In this document: one piece after another, positions 10,441-21,851 of the stretch
Layout of the letters: the number at the start of each line of letters is the position of its first letter
How positions within the stretch are numbered: the first letter of the stretch is position 1
Origin: Chlorella sorokiniana
Lineage: Eukaryota > Chlorophyta > Trebouxiophyceae > Chlorellales > Chlorellaceae
Assembly (NCBI GenBank): GCA_025917655.1
Contig: CP084615.1
Coordinates: 310,001-374,000 of the forward strand
Direction of reading: 5' to 3'
DNA: 64,000 nucleotides
The notes under the pieces: model-generated
The model's database searches: none
The model's input: only the letters and a program-made list of their open reading frames with translations
Told to the model about the DNA's origin: nothing
Program-made: the position numbers and the translations under genes

Positions 10441-13400
10441 TCACTCCTGGCTGACATCCACATCGGTGTCCTCGAAAGTGCGGCCCTGCACCGCCACCGG
10501 CTGCCCCGTGCCTGCAAGCAGTTGAGCGGGGGCAAGCGGGCCATCAGGTGCCAGCCGAGAACAGACAATCCCCAGCTCCCAGCAGTGCTGCATCCCCACA
10601 CCTTACACACAACGCCTCTGCTGCGCCGCCCAAACCGCCGTCAAACACCGCCCACAGGTCCTTGAACCCCTCCCCCACACACACACCGTTGGTGACCGTC
10701 ACCGCGCCGCGCACGGCCACCCCGCCCTCAAACTTGACGGGCCCCTTCACGGTGAGCGACTTGCAGTGGAAGAGGGAGGGCACCTCGGGCGTCAGCGCCT
10801 CCAGCTGATCCACCAGCCTGCGATCGTGGTGTGGGAGCGCGCGTGAGTGGGGCGATTGTGAAGGGATGGGGTGGGGAGAAGACAGAACAGGATGGCAGGG
10901 ATGTACGGTGTTTGGGCGTTTGCATGGCGGCAATAAAAATGCATGAGCGGACATGTCTGGGTGAGTTGAATGAATGTGGGGACCAACGGCGGCAGAAAGG
11001 CAGCATGCTGGGAAACAGCCAGCGCGGGTGCGGGCCAGCAGCACGCGCGCAGAGGCTACAACAGCGCACGGTTGCAGCACTGCAACATGGACGCAACCCG
11101 CGGCGGTGCAGGCACGGTACCGCCTCACTTGTAGTGCTTATCGTCCAGCTTGATGAGGGGCGGGACAGGCGCCGCCAGCACCACCGTGCTCTCCTCCGTC
11201 ACCTTGTACGCATCTGCGGGCAGTACAAGCGGTACAAGCAGCCACAACCTTGGGTAATCTGCACAATGCGCAAGCTTGGGCAGCAAGTGGCGGCTTTGCA
11301 ACTTCAGACAGCTTCCCGACGCCAACGTCCCGTCAGCTGTCCCTTGCCGCGCATCACAACAAGGAGCTGGCCGGGCAGGCGCTGTTGACCAGCTCAGTGC
11401 CAGGGTGCCGTTGGCAAGGAGCACAACCGTGCCCCTGCCACAAGCCACGGACGGTGGCAGCCGCAGCCTGCTTGGGCGAACAGCCCCCGCCTGCTGCTCG
11501 CCCGGGCCGCAGCCTCCGCACTGATTCCGTCCCGCCGCCAACCCCGCTGCCAGCGCACCTGAACGCAGCGCGAAGAGGTCGTTGCAGGTCTTGACGGGGC
11601 GAAGCGCGAGCGCGGCACCACCACGGCGTTTGCGTCGTCAAAGCACTCGATGGCCGACCCCATGGCAGTCTCCTGCGGTTCGCAGAATGGAAAAAGACAG
11701 ATGTGGCTCAGGACAAAGTGCAAGCATGCACCAAGATCTGTGTGCCTGGGTGCACTGGTTGCAAGGGAAGGCCAACGAAGATACTGGGTGTGGTTTCGGG
11801 CACAACTGCTACCAATCAGCGGCCGGCGTTTCCATTCGCCTGGGGCTGCCTCAGCCTCAAGGATCCCAGGCTTTCAGTGGGGGGCCGCAGCAGCGGCGGT
11901 GTCGACGGCAGCGCAGCGGCGGCAGCTGGGACGCACCAACTGGAAGACGGGCTCGGTGGATGAGTCGCGGGGTTCACCGTCTTCTTGTTCTTGATCAGGG
12001 GCAGCTGCAGCACGCCATCTGCGAGCAGGTGGGTGAGTGGGTGGGGTAGGTTCCTCAGTCAAGCGTGCCATGGAAAGAGCCTCACGGCAGAGAGGAGAGG
12101 CATGGCAGGCTCCAGCAGACAGGCGGGATGTGCACGCTTGGGTTGGGCGAGACGCGAGAGGCAGTGGAGGAAGGGTTTGTGCTGGAGGAAAGACGGCTGC
12201 AGCGCACCGCTGGCCTCCAGCGTGGCCTTGAGCTTGCGCAGGTTGACCCACAGGTTGTTGGTGTTGAAGAACTTGTGCCTGCAGAAGGAGCAAACAAGCA
12301 TGAGCCAGCTGATGAGCCTACCCGCGCAGGCGTGGTGGGCCGGCAGCTGCTTCAGTCCGTCAAAGGCCCGAGCTGCCGCTCCGGGCAGCAGCACATGTAC
12401 CGCTGGCTGGCAGCGGGGCGGCTGCCACTGCAGGCAGCATGGCGCTGCAGAGAAAAGAAAGAAGCAGGATCAAGCGGGTCGCTCACAGCGTAATGTCCTC
12501 AAACTTGGGCTTGTCCTCGTCAGGACACATGGCGCTCTCGCGGAGCCTGAAGGCGTGGGGGCGTGGTGGGATGGGCGGGTGTGTTGAGGGGACACAGCGA
12601 TGTGGTAGCTAGGGAAGGGGGTGAATCCCGTTGGGTTGTCGCACAGCTCTCCCCTTTGGTTGTTGGCGTGTCGGCAGCCAAGGGAACATGCATACGTGAA
12701 GCAGCAGCAGCAGCAGCGAAGCACAGGCGGCAAGCAGCGCAGAGGCAGCCAGCAGCCGCAGCTGCCGCAGCCTCACATGAGGCGGCCGTCCTTCTTGCGA
12801 CGTGCCAGGTGTCCGCCCTTCTTGTCGCTCGACTGCCGCTCGCACACCTGCCCAGAACAAAGGGTGGTGGACAGCGGGCGCGGGCGCGTCACGCGACCTG
12901 GCAGCTGCGCTGCAGGTTCAAACCTCCCTACCTGGCTGCTGCCCCATGCAGCACCTTCTCTGCCACGGGCCAACAACCCAAACGGTACTGCCCAGATTGA
13001 CACCACTCCACAGCAGTACTGTCCCGCTGTACCGCATCGCACCTCCATCATGAAGCCGGCGTCGCTGTGCGCAAAATGCGCCAGCAGGTCCAGATCCAGG
13101 GTGGCGCCGAGGTTGTCGCTGTTGGACACAAACAGGTAGCAGATGCCGTCTGCGGCAGGCGGTCGAAGGCATGGGTGGAGGGCGAGGGGGAGGGTGGGCA
13201 AAAACGCGGGCAGCAGATGCCGTCTGGAAGGGGCTTGCCAGGGTGTGGAAGCGCAGCAGGAGCCTCAGCAGCTATGAGCACCGCACGCTGCACAGAGCAG
13301 CCCAGCAATTGCAGTGCATGCGGGTGGATCGCAGGCCACCCTGCCCACCTGCGATCAGCCGGTCCAACATGCCGCTGCCCAGCAGGGATGGGTAGATGTC

Positions 13401-15358
13401 ACCGTGGCCGGGAGGGCACCTGCTGCATGCTGGGCACGCTGTGGTCAGCGATTCGGCAGCATGCCCTGCCGAAGCAGGCTGCGGGACCCCCACCTGTGCC
13501 CCTGGGACAGCGTTCCTTTCGTCGATTCCACACTCAAATGTTCTACTGTTCTACATAGCCAAGTAAGCCCCCGCCCCAGCCCACCACCCACCCACATCCA
13601 AACCCACCACATCGCATCCACACACGTAGCCGCACACCCTCTCCCCCTTCCCCCTCCCGCGCACCACTCCAAGTCTGGCTGGGCGGGGAACTCTGCGGGC
13701 TTCAACGTGGCGGCGTCCACCTTGCAGCTCATGTTCTGCACCAGCTCCACGTCGGGCTCATCCAGCAGGTCTGCGTAAGGAGGGGAAGGGGAGAAGGCAC
13801 GTTGGGAAGAACAGCATGGGAGGAAGGCGAGGGTGGCAGCGGCGCAGGCGAGGCACAGCGCTGATGCTGGCAGGGGCGCGGTGTGGGGCGCAGCGCCAGC
13901 TGCTGCAACGGGGAAATGTGCGTGTTGAGGTGCATGCTTGAGCACCCACCGCTGTGCGCTGTGCGCAGGTAGGCCTTGGTGTCCTCCGAGGTGGAGAAGG
14001 AGTTCATCAGAACAAAACGCACCTTGGAGTCTGCGGTACAACGCGCAGTACATCACGTTGTACAGCGGCAGTACGCAGCCGTACAGCAGCCCTTCGGTCG
14101 GAGGGACTGGGCAAGCGCGGGCCGCCCTAAAGCGTGCGACGGCCGCCAGCAGCCACCGGATTGGCTCAGGGGCCTGGAGGCAGCGCCACGCACCGTACTT
14201 CTGCCGGGTGTGCTTGATCTGCTCGGCAATCAGGTCCAGGAAGGTCTTGCCGTTTTGACCTGCGCAGCGTGCAGGGTGTGCGCAGCAGGCGGCATCGGCA
14301 CAAGCTGCCGGCAGGCCGGCTGCCGCCGTCCCTGCGTGTCCGAGGCGCTGCAGCCACCCAGCAGCCCCCAGACCGCACGACTGGCTGCCTGGTGCAGCAC
14401 GCTTCCTGCACGCTGCAGACAGCCGGCGTGAGCTGCCAGCTTGGCGGCCAGTTGTGGCGCCAGCCTGGCGCCGCACCTCCAGCAACGACTTGGCCTTCTC
14501 CAGGCCCATCGAGGTGCCCAGCCCGCCGTTGAGCTTCAGCACCGCCGTCTGCTTCAGCAGGGTCTGTGCATCGGGGTGCCAGGCAGCAACTTGCTGTTGT
14601 GCTTCTGCTTGTTTGTCACGAGCATGCAGCGGGCAGGGCTGGCCAGAACGGGGGTGCCGATTGCTTCCAGACAGAAGCGGCGGCGGGGTGGCGCCGCAAA
14701 CCGTCATCGCAGCATGTGTGGCAGCTGGCAGCGGCGGCGGCACCTTGATGTCTGTCCCCTCCGCCTCCTTCTTCAGGTCTTCCAGCTTGGGCAGCTCCTG
14801 CACCGGGTCGATGTCTGCGTCCGGCACCTGCAGCATGCAAAGCGCGGTGGTGGGTGCGAGCTGCTAGGGCTCCCATCCGCGCTGTCGCCAGCCAGGCGCG
14901 CAGAGACTCGTCGCGGCCCAGCTCGCCGCGCCAGTGAGCGAAAAGCCTTCTGGCCGGTCCACATGCAGCGCTGCGACATGGGAAGATACAGGCGTGCAGC
15001 AGCAAGCTTTGCAGCGCGCATCAGCGCGACGCGCGTCAGACGCGGCGCGCACCAGGCCAGTCACGCCACGCACGAGCTGCTCGTAGTTCATTTTGAACGC
15101 GCCCTGTGCCGCCTGGCTGAGACCTGCCTTGTCCATCTTGGCCTGGAACAGCTCCCAGGGCTGCGGGGAGGGTACAGCAGCAGCAGGGACTTCGGTGAAC
15201 GCCGCAACACGGGCCGGAAGCCTGCCCCGTCAACCGCCTGCGGCAGGTTGCAGCAGCGGCCGCGCAACCGCGGCGATCAGGCAACAGATAAGTTGGATCT
15301 GGCACTCACAATGACCTCCGCAGGTGCTGCGGGTGCAGCAGCGACCCCGCTAGCCATG
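10441..15358 (-). CDS. UGP: UTP-glucose-1-phosphate uridylyltransferase (UGPase)
   Basis: The enzyme makes UDP-glucose from UTP and glucose-1-phosphate in the cytosol, for sucrose, cell-wall and glycolipid synthesis. Exon 1 is [16 protein letters not shown] from ATG 15358. It is followed by KMNYEQLV, DADIDPVQELPKLEDLK, the nucleotide-binding signature LKLNGGLGTSMGLEKAKS (about 14500-14560), GKTFLDLIAEQIKH, FVLMNSFSTSEDTKAYL, PDVELVQNMSCKVD, GHGDIYPSLLGSGMLD, ICYLFVSNSDNLGATLD, KKGGHLARRKKDGRL, FNTNNLWVNL, and a C-terminal left-handed-helix segment (SLTVKGPVKFEGGV). The final residues are EDTDVDVSQE and the stop is at 10441. At least ten introns are present. One base seems missing at the G-run 11596-11599, where the protein should read RFAPVKTCNDLFALRS. 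All active-site motifs are intact. Confidence 0.95.
11220..11237 (-). repeat. TTGTACCGC/TTGTACTGC pair at a UGPase 3' splice site
   Basis: On the minus strand the intron ends TTGTACCGC-TTGTACTGC-CCGCAG and the next exon begins at 11213 (ATGCGTACAAGG). The tandem 9-mer is the same as the one in the TFIIS-N intron except for one base. Confidence 0.75.
12985..13043 (-). repeat. GTAC-motif cluster just inside a UGPase 5' splice site
   Basis: The exon ending FMMEV-type (donor at 13042) is followed on the minus strand by GTGCGATGCGGTACAGC, with GTAC cores at 13029, 13016 and 12985. Here the motif sits on the donor side, not at the acceptor. Confidence 0.6.
14031..14084 (-). repeat. Five phased GTAC cores ending at a UGPase 3' splice site
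   Basis: GTAC cores start at 14036, 14048, 14060, 14071 and 14081, spaced 12, 12, 11 and 10 bases. On the minus strand the array ends TTGTACCGCAG at the acceptor and the exon SKVRFVLMN starts at about 14030. Confidence 0.7.
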
Positions 15359-15738
15359 TTCGCTGGGTGAGCTGGTATGCTTATCTCCGAGCACTGTTCT
15401 GAGTTGTCGTGAACCGCGCCTGTCGTTGATCGCCAGAAATCGAAAGTGGCGAGCAATTGAGACGCGGGTTACTTGCCCATCGAGACGGCCACCGTGTCAG
15501 CGCGCTAAGTTAGTCAGGTGAAGCGATCGGCGGTGCCATTTGCCGTGTGTCCCGTCACAACAAATTTGGGTATTATAGCTGGCCGTGGATTGACCCTCAC
15601 AACCTTGCAGCAAGCGGTTGGGCCTCCTACCACAACCTCTCCCAGTCCTTGCCCCCTGGGCAATCGGTAACCACTATCCATTTCATTGCAATCTAATTTA
15701 CCAATTAGAAGGGCACCAGCATTGAAAGCTCGCCAGTT
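15359..15738. promoter_or_regulatory. Divergent promoter region of UGPase and Deg1
   Basis: A 380-bp head-to-head spacer, notably less GC-rich than its surroundings. It holds a TATTATAG stretch near 15571 and a perfect inverted repeat CTAATT-TACC-AATTAG near 15693-15708, 30 bases before the Deg1 ATG. No gene is seen in it. Confidence 0.5.
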
Positions 15739-18700
15739 ATGCAGAGTATGTTGCAGCAGGGCTTTTCGAGCCTGTGCGCCACAGGTGCGTTGCGGCGATC
15801 CTTGAGCCGCCGCATTGACCGCTTGCAAGTGACACGGCACCCTGGAATCCCGCTCAGTGCCGCTCCTTCCTCTGCCGCCGCTCCCGCCGCCCGCAGCAGG
15901 CGTCCTGACGGCCCGGCGCCCCCAGCATGCAGCCCGCGGCACGCCGGCCTTGCAGCCCTGCTGCCAGCAAGCCGTTGGCAGCCAGCCGCCCGCGCAGCAG
16001 CCGCCCGCTGATCGGTGGCAGCCGCCGCGGCAGCTGCTGGCCGGGCTGGCGGGGATGGCCGCCGCCGCAGCTGTGCTGGCCGGCACGCCGCTGGATGTGG
16101 CTGAGGCGCGGGCCCTGCTGACGGCGGACGAGCGGGCCACGATACAGCTGTTCCAGCGCAGCAGACCGAGCGTGGTGTACATCACCAGCCTGACCACCCG
16201 GTGCGCTTCAATTCTCTTTTTCGCCCTGCAGATGCACTTGGTCGCTCCGACTGTCCAGCCTCCTCCTACAGGCCGCCCCTCCATGCTGAGTCCACCACAT
16301 CGTGACCAGCTGCTGTTTGGCCCATGCTGCTGCTCCACCCCTTGCGGTACCGCAGGCGGGACGCGTTCACCCTCAACATGTTGGAGATCCCCCAGGGGGA
16401 GGGCTCGGGTGGGTGGGGATCGCTGGCCGCCTCTGGAACCGTGCTGTGGAAGTGCGTCCAGAGCACGCGTGCATCCCTGGCGTGCGGCAGTCGTCGCAGG
16501 GCTCACCTCGGTGCTCCGCCGCCGCTGCCGCAGGGTTTGTGTGGGACAAGCAGGGCCACATCGTCACCAACTATCACGTCATCCGCGGCGCCTCTGACGT
16601 GCTGGTGAGCGGCGGAGCCGCTGCGCCTGTCCGACTGGACTCCCCTGCTGCGGCCCGTGGCTGCACGCTGCGAGCCTGCCTCCTCAACCTTATCGCTCTG
16701 TAGCAACGTGTGATGTGGCTGAAGGTGCCTGCCTGGGTGTACCCGCAGGTCACGCTGTCGGGGGCGAGGGGCAGCCGGCCAAGGTGGTGGGGTACGACGA
16801 GGACAAGGATGTGGCGGTGCTGCAGATAGATGCCAAGGGCATGGAGGTAGCTGCCGGGAAGCTGGGTGGGGAGCCGTGGGTGGCCTGCCTGCTGCCGCTG
16901 GGCCACCGCGACGGACCAGGAAGCTGGGCAGCAGCAGGGGCTTCGCTTGCGGGAAGCAAGCAGCCTTCTATCTTGCCGTCGCCGCCCCGCATTGCGCCCG
17001 CTCCTCACGCGACGCTGTTTGCGCTGCAGGGCCCGCTTGTGCCGCTGCGGCTGGGCGAGTCGTCCGACTTGGAGGTGGGGCAGAAGGTGTTTGCTATCGG
17101 CAACCCCTTTGGCCTGGACCACACGCTCACTGCGGGTGCGACTGCGGGGGCTGGGGAGAGTGTGTTTGTTCAATAAGGAGGTGCATGGTTGCCTGTTGCA
17201 AGGGGCCTAGCGCGCTGCGCCGCCACGGAGTGAGCGGTGGCACGTTGAGGGGTGGTGACTGACACTGTTACCATCCCCCCCCCCCTTTTTTTCCCCAAAG
17301 GCGTGATTAGTGGCACCGGCCGTGAGATCAACTCGGGCAACACGGGCGCCCCATCCAGGATGTCATCCAGACCGATGCCGCCATCAACCCAGGTGCCCCC
17401 TGCGCTCAGCCTGCCAGCTGGGCAGCAGGGATCAGGGCAGCTGCAGCCGTTCAAGCCACGTGGGCAGTGATAGTGCCACGCAGCAGAACGCAGTGCAGTC
17501 ACCCCCACAATCTCACTCCATCCCCGCCCCCGCCCCACCGCAATCCTTGCAGGCAACAGCGGCGGGCCGCTCCTGGACAGCAGCGGCTCCATGATTGGCA
17601 TCAACACCGCCATCTACTCGCAGTCAGGTGCAGGTTGCTGCAACCGCTGGCCTGCCATCTGTGCACTGCACCGGCTGTGGCTGTGGCTGTGCAGTAGCGG
17701 GAAGAGCATTCAGGAAATTTTCAACTGAGCGTTGCTGCTTGGTGCTTTACTTGGTGCAGGAACAAGCGCCGGCGTGGGCTTCGCGATCCCCGTTGATGTG
17801 GTGAAGAGCAGTGTTGACCAGGTGCGACTCTCGTGCTGTCGAAGCTACGTGCCTGTTGCTGCGGTGGCCTTCCTACTGTTGACCGGCGCTGCCACTGCGC
17901 CCGGGTTTGCCGCGTTCCATTGGCCGCCTCCGCACGCTTTCCTCGGAGCAGGATGGCAAAGAGTTGCGCATACAGCGCCCTGACGGGCGGCTGCACATGG
18001 CGGCCCGGCCTCACAAAGGAGAGGCAGCCACCCCTGACGGTTGTTCACCTTCCTGGCGGCTTCCCCTGCAGATCATCAAGTATGGGAAGGTTGTGCGGCC
18101 CATCATGGGGATCTCTTTCGCGCCAGACCAGTCGGGTGAGGGCATAGTCGAGGAATGGGGGTGCAAACGTGGGTTGTGCGGATGGCGGCGTTACGGCATG
18201 GCAGTGGCTGTGGTGGTGCTTTGTGTCCAGTTTGAGGCGTGCATCGAGCGCGTTGACAGCGGTGGGCACGAGGGCGAGGGGGCCAGACAAAGGCTCTCTG
18301 CCTGGCAGGCTACCCTCCCCAGCGACCCCAGCATGACCACAGCACAGCCAGCGCTGCGGGCGTCCGCACGCTGCGTCAACGACCAGTCTCCCTCCCCCTG
18401 CACGTGCAGTAGAGCAGCTAGGCGTGAACGGCGTGCTGGTGCTGAATGCCAAGGATGGCGGGCCAGCGGCCAAGGCCGGCATCCGGGGCTCGACTCGTGA
18501 CGAGTACGGCAGGTGTGTGGTGGAAAGCACTGTTGTGCATGCATGTTGTTAAGAAGGCAAGCTAGGGGCCTGGGATACTGCGATGGTTCAACGCCGCCCG
18601 TGCCTGCGGTCTGTGCTTTTGCGTGGCTGCCCAAGGTTGCATGCCCAGCACCTCCACCTCTGCTTGGAAGACAACCCATGCCCGACCCCACACTCACCCT

Positions 18701-19130
18701 CTGTCCCCCGCCCCACCCCTTCCCCCACTACCCCCCGCCATCAACACACCCGCCCGCCGCCAGGCTGGTGCTGGGCGACATCATCGTGTCCATCAACGGC
18801 AAGCGCATCAACGCCGCCTCAGACCTGTACCGCATACTGGACAAGTGCCGCGTGGGAGACCAGGTGCGGTACAACCCGTCGACCCGGGCGGCGGCCAGCA
18901 CGCTGACCAGGCTGCGGGGCAGGGTTTGTGAAGCATGGGGCACGATGCGGCGGCAGCCGGGCCGCAGCGTGGTGCGTTGCGCTACCGCGGGTGCCGCCTG
19001 GGTGGCTTTGTTGTACTGCTGTGAGTCGCCATGGCGTGCTGCTCCTGCCCCCTGGCTGCAGCTGGATGTGGAGGTGCTGCGAGCCGACTCCACCGAGCAC
19101 CTGACCATCACGCTGGAAGCCAGCGGGTAG
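15739..19130 (+). CDS. DEG1: Chloroplast Deg1/HtrA-type serine protease
   Basis: Exon 1 (15739-15784, [15 protein letters not shown]) joins exon 2 at 15897 in phase and gives a Ser/Ala/Gln-rich transit peptide with a thylakoid-type hydrophobic stretch ([17 protein letters not shown]). The mature part shows [29 protein letters not shown] (catalytic His), [15 protein letters not shown] (Asp), [31 protein letters not shown], and [20 protein letters not shown] (Ser). Then come [17 protein letters not shown], the linker [11 protein letters not shown], and one PDZ domain ([44 protein letters not shown]), ending LTITLEASG. The triad is complete and the single PDZ matches Deg1, which degrades damaged PSII and lumenal proteins. 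One C appears missing at 17349-17352 (TGAPIQDV). An intron carries C11T7 before its acceptor (17275-17292). Confidence 0.95.
16341..16355 (+). repeat. GCGGTACCGCAG at a Deg1 3' splice site
   Basis: The intron ends CTTGCGGTACCGCAG at 16355 and the exon [11 protein letters not shown] follows. It is a single copy of the GTACCGC motif directly at the acceptor. Confidence 0.6.
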
Positions 19131-19626
19131 CCGCGGCCGCAGCACCAGCAGCCCCTCACGTGCCCGCCCCTCACCCCTCTTGCGACAGCACAGAGCAGCC
19201 AGCGACCCCGCCACGAGGTGGCTGACCCTGCACGCAGTGGCTGACCCTGCACGCAGCGGCCCGTGTGGCCAAGTGCATTTGGCTCTCCTGTGGATGTCCT
19301 CCCATCACCGCCGCCGCTGCCCTTCTGCCGCGGCAGAGCATGCCGTGGCAGCCATGTCACCCCCAAAACAGCCATCACCATCATTGGATTGAAAGCTTGT
19401 AATCAATCCAATGCTACTTCATGCGAGGTCATCGGCATGCGCGCGGCCATGTACATGCTTTGGGAGGCAGCGGCAGGTGCACGCCGCTAGCCGTCGCCCC
19501 AGAGCCGCCACCAGGCTCGCGGCCGCGGCTGCTGGCTGGTCCCTGCCGCCGCGCTCCCTGAATCCTGCATGGCGTCTTCCTGCTGCCGTGGCGTGCCTTT
19601 GTGCCACTCGTCGCCCACACCTGCTC
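19131..19626. other. Convergent spacer between Deg1 and the Tim17-like gene
   Basis: It holds the Deg1 3' UTR. A short direct repeat GTGGCTGACCCTGCACGCA(G) occurs twice in tandem near 19217-19256. The Deg1 poly(A) signal lies in a hairpin at 19383-19412. No gene is seen. Confidence 0.5.
19383..19412 (+). terminator. Perfect 10-bp inverted repeat enclosing the Deg1 UGUAA signal
   Basis: ATTGGATTGA (19383-19392) pairs perfectly with TCAATCCAAT (19403-19412), and the 10-base loop contains TGTAA at 19398-19402. The hairpin lies 250 bases after the Deg1 stop. Confidence 0.6.
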
Positions 19627-21114
19627 TCAGCTGCCCCTCCACCGCAGCCAGCTGCTGCTGCTGCTCGCCGCTATGCTCCACCCCTGGCTGCTGCCGGGGC
19701 CGCTCCTCTGCGCCGCCGTCTGCGCCCTCCGCATCCTGCCCTCCCCCGATGCAGGCGTCGCGTGCAGGCTGGCCTGCAGCTGCGCCAGCAGGTCCACAAC
19801 GACGTCCTGCCTGGCCGCCGCAATCTCCGCACGCAGCTGCTGCGCACGCTCTGCGGCGGGAACGGCAGGGAGCGGCAGGTGGCAGCGTGTGGATGCGGTC
19901 GCGGCGCAGCAGCATGCCGAGGCTCACGCCGGGATGGCAGGCTGCTGGCGGCAGGCATGCTCAGGTCATGTCAGCGGAGCTCAGCGTGCACAGCGGCCGC
20001 TCACCCTCCTCCTGGGCCTCGCGCTGCCGCCTGTTGAACTCTATCACCGCCGACTGCACGACTCCATACACGCCGCACGCGCCCCACATGCGCGCCGTGC
20101 TCGTGCCCAGCTTGGGCGGCGGCCACGTGGGGGAGTAGCTGATGCGGTAGGCTGCGGGAGGGCAGCAAGGGAGGCGGCGGCAGGCGAGGTCAACGCTCAG
20201 CGCTGGGCGGGTAAGCAGCCGATTCGGAAGAGGCGTGCAGGTACAGTCTGTTGACTCTGCCAACAAGAATCAGCACGGCATGCCTCGTTTGCTGCCTGCA
20301 ACAACAGGGGAGCTCAGCAGAAGCAGCGGCACACCCGCATACGCGGTTGCCACCGCCGCGCCGCCGTACAGGCTGTCCAGCACCGTCCGGTCGCGGCCGC
20401 GGTGCGTGGCAGACACCGCTTCCACCGCAAGGAACAGCAGCGACAGCGCGCTGAGGGGCAGCGCGTGGCGGACGGCGGAGTCCAGCAGGCGGAAGCAGAC
20501 GCCCATGCGCGTGTGTAGGGTGCCGCGCACGGCTGCCTGCGCGCGCCCTGCAGCAAGCGGCGGGGGAGACCGAATAGGGACCTGTCAGCAAAGCTAGGAG
20601 AAAGAAAGCGGGTGCAGTTGGCCATGACCGTGCATGGATCCACAGCAGGTGAGAGGGCGGGCAGCAGTGCTCGCCAGCTGCGCACCCTGTCGATGCATCT
20701 CCGCCAGCTGCGCCGCCACGCCTTCCGCGCCGCCGTAGATGGACAGCGCCGCCACCGTGGTATGCCAATCAGTGAGCACTTCCGGAATCGGGGCGCCTGC
20801 AGAGGCAAGGCCGCAGGTGTCAAGTCTCCGGAGCGCTGCACAGCGCAGAGGCGGCGGCAGGCAAGCCGGGGGTTCCTTGAGCTCTACCGCTTGGATGGAT
20901 CCACAATCACCTGTTCTCCTGGTTCCAGTGCACCTAGCCAGTGCCGCACAAGGCGGTTCACAGCTGGCCACCCGGCCTCCTGTGTCTCGGCGGGCTTGGC
21001 TTCTCCACCTTCCGGCATTTCATGCAATGCATCGCGTGAGGCAAACGATCGCCGCCGCCCAGGTTCCATCACCTCTGGCCTGCTACCGCCAGCAAGGCAC
21101 AGCGCCGGGTGCAT
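19627..21114 (-). CDS. Tim17/Tim22/Tim23-like multipass membrane protein (tentative)
   Basis: Exon 1 runs from ATG 21114 (MHPALCLAGG; a second ATG reads MEPGRRRSF) to VDPSK at a CG|GTAGAG donor. Phase-consistent exons follow: PIPEVLTDWHTTVAALSIYG; then GTLHTRMGVCFRLLDSAV with a hydrophobic stretch PLSALSLLFLAVEAV, then RGRDRTVLDSLYGGAAVATA; then ISYSPTWPPPKLG with a Gly-rich segment WGACGVYGVVQSAV. A coiled-coil tail follows (QREAQEEERAQQLRAEIAAA). The stop is at 19627. Three to four membrane segments with small-residue (G-x-x-x-G-like) motifs and the R-G-R-D...S-L-Y-G-G signature suggest the Tim17/22/23 family or its complex-I-assembly relatives (TIMMDC1/B14.7). I do not recognise the exact member. 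The phase across the last intron (GAG split as G|AG) supports the model. Confidence 0.5.
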
Positions 21115-21851
21115 TCAGTCTGCACTGGAGACAGGAAGTTTACCTCCCTCCCATGGTATCCACGAACTTACACGGCTCGTACTAAACGTTAGGAGCGAAC
21201 ATCACGTTTCTAGGGACCTGTGGCGTGGCTGCCACAGCGGGCAAGTCGGGCGGACCCGGGAAGCAACACAGCAGACAAGCAGGCAAGAGGCGACTCCAAA
21301 AGCGCAAGCAAAAAACTTCTTGGTTCATACAATGCGCATTATGACTGGGTGGGCATGAAATGCTGCGGCGGTGCGCGGAGAGCGGCAAAGGGTGCCATGA
21401 AATGCGCTGCGGCTGGTCTGAAAATCTGGTGGCACGCAGCGCAGAGGGCAGGGGCTGATCCGCCCAGCAGGGCAAGGCAGCCAGCGCGGGTACAGGGGAT
21501 CAAAGGGCAAGGCGCTGTGCAGCAGAGGGCGGGAGGCGCGAGGGGAAGTGGGGATGGGAAAAGGGGCAACGGTGCCTTCTGCACCCTGCTGACAGAACAG
21601 GGCGGGGGCGGGGCAGGAGGAAAATGGTGCCGAAAAGGAGGGAAGGGCCGCTCATTTGTTGTTGGCGAGACAGGGTTGCTAGGGTGCACCCGCTCGTGAT
21701 TTAGGCAGACTCGAATGCGGCAAAATGTCAGGAGCCGGGCTGAAGGGGGCGGTGGTTTGTACAAAGTACAAAAGAAGTGGAGGACGCCAAGAAGGCAAGC
21801 AGGCCTAAACCAAAACAGCGAGGTGCACAAGGGTGTCCCAGCGCACTGCGC
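21115..21851. other. 3' UTR of the AGPase-like gene and Tim17-like promoter
   Basis: About 740 bp without a recognisable gene on either strand. TTACA at 21168-21172 (TGTAA on the minus strand) is the first poly(A) signal after the AGPase-like stop. It lies only about 55 bases before the downstream Tim17-like start codon, so the second promoter must sit inside this 3' UTR. Confidence 0.5.
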
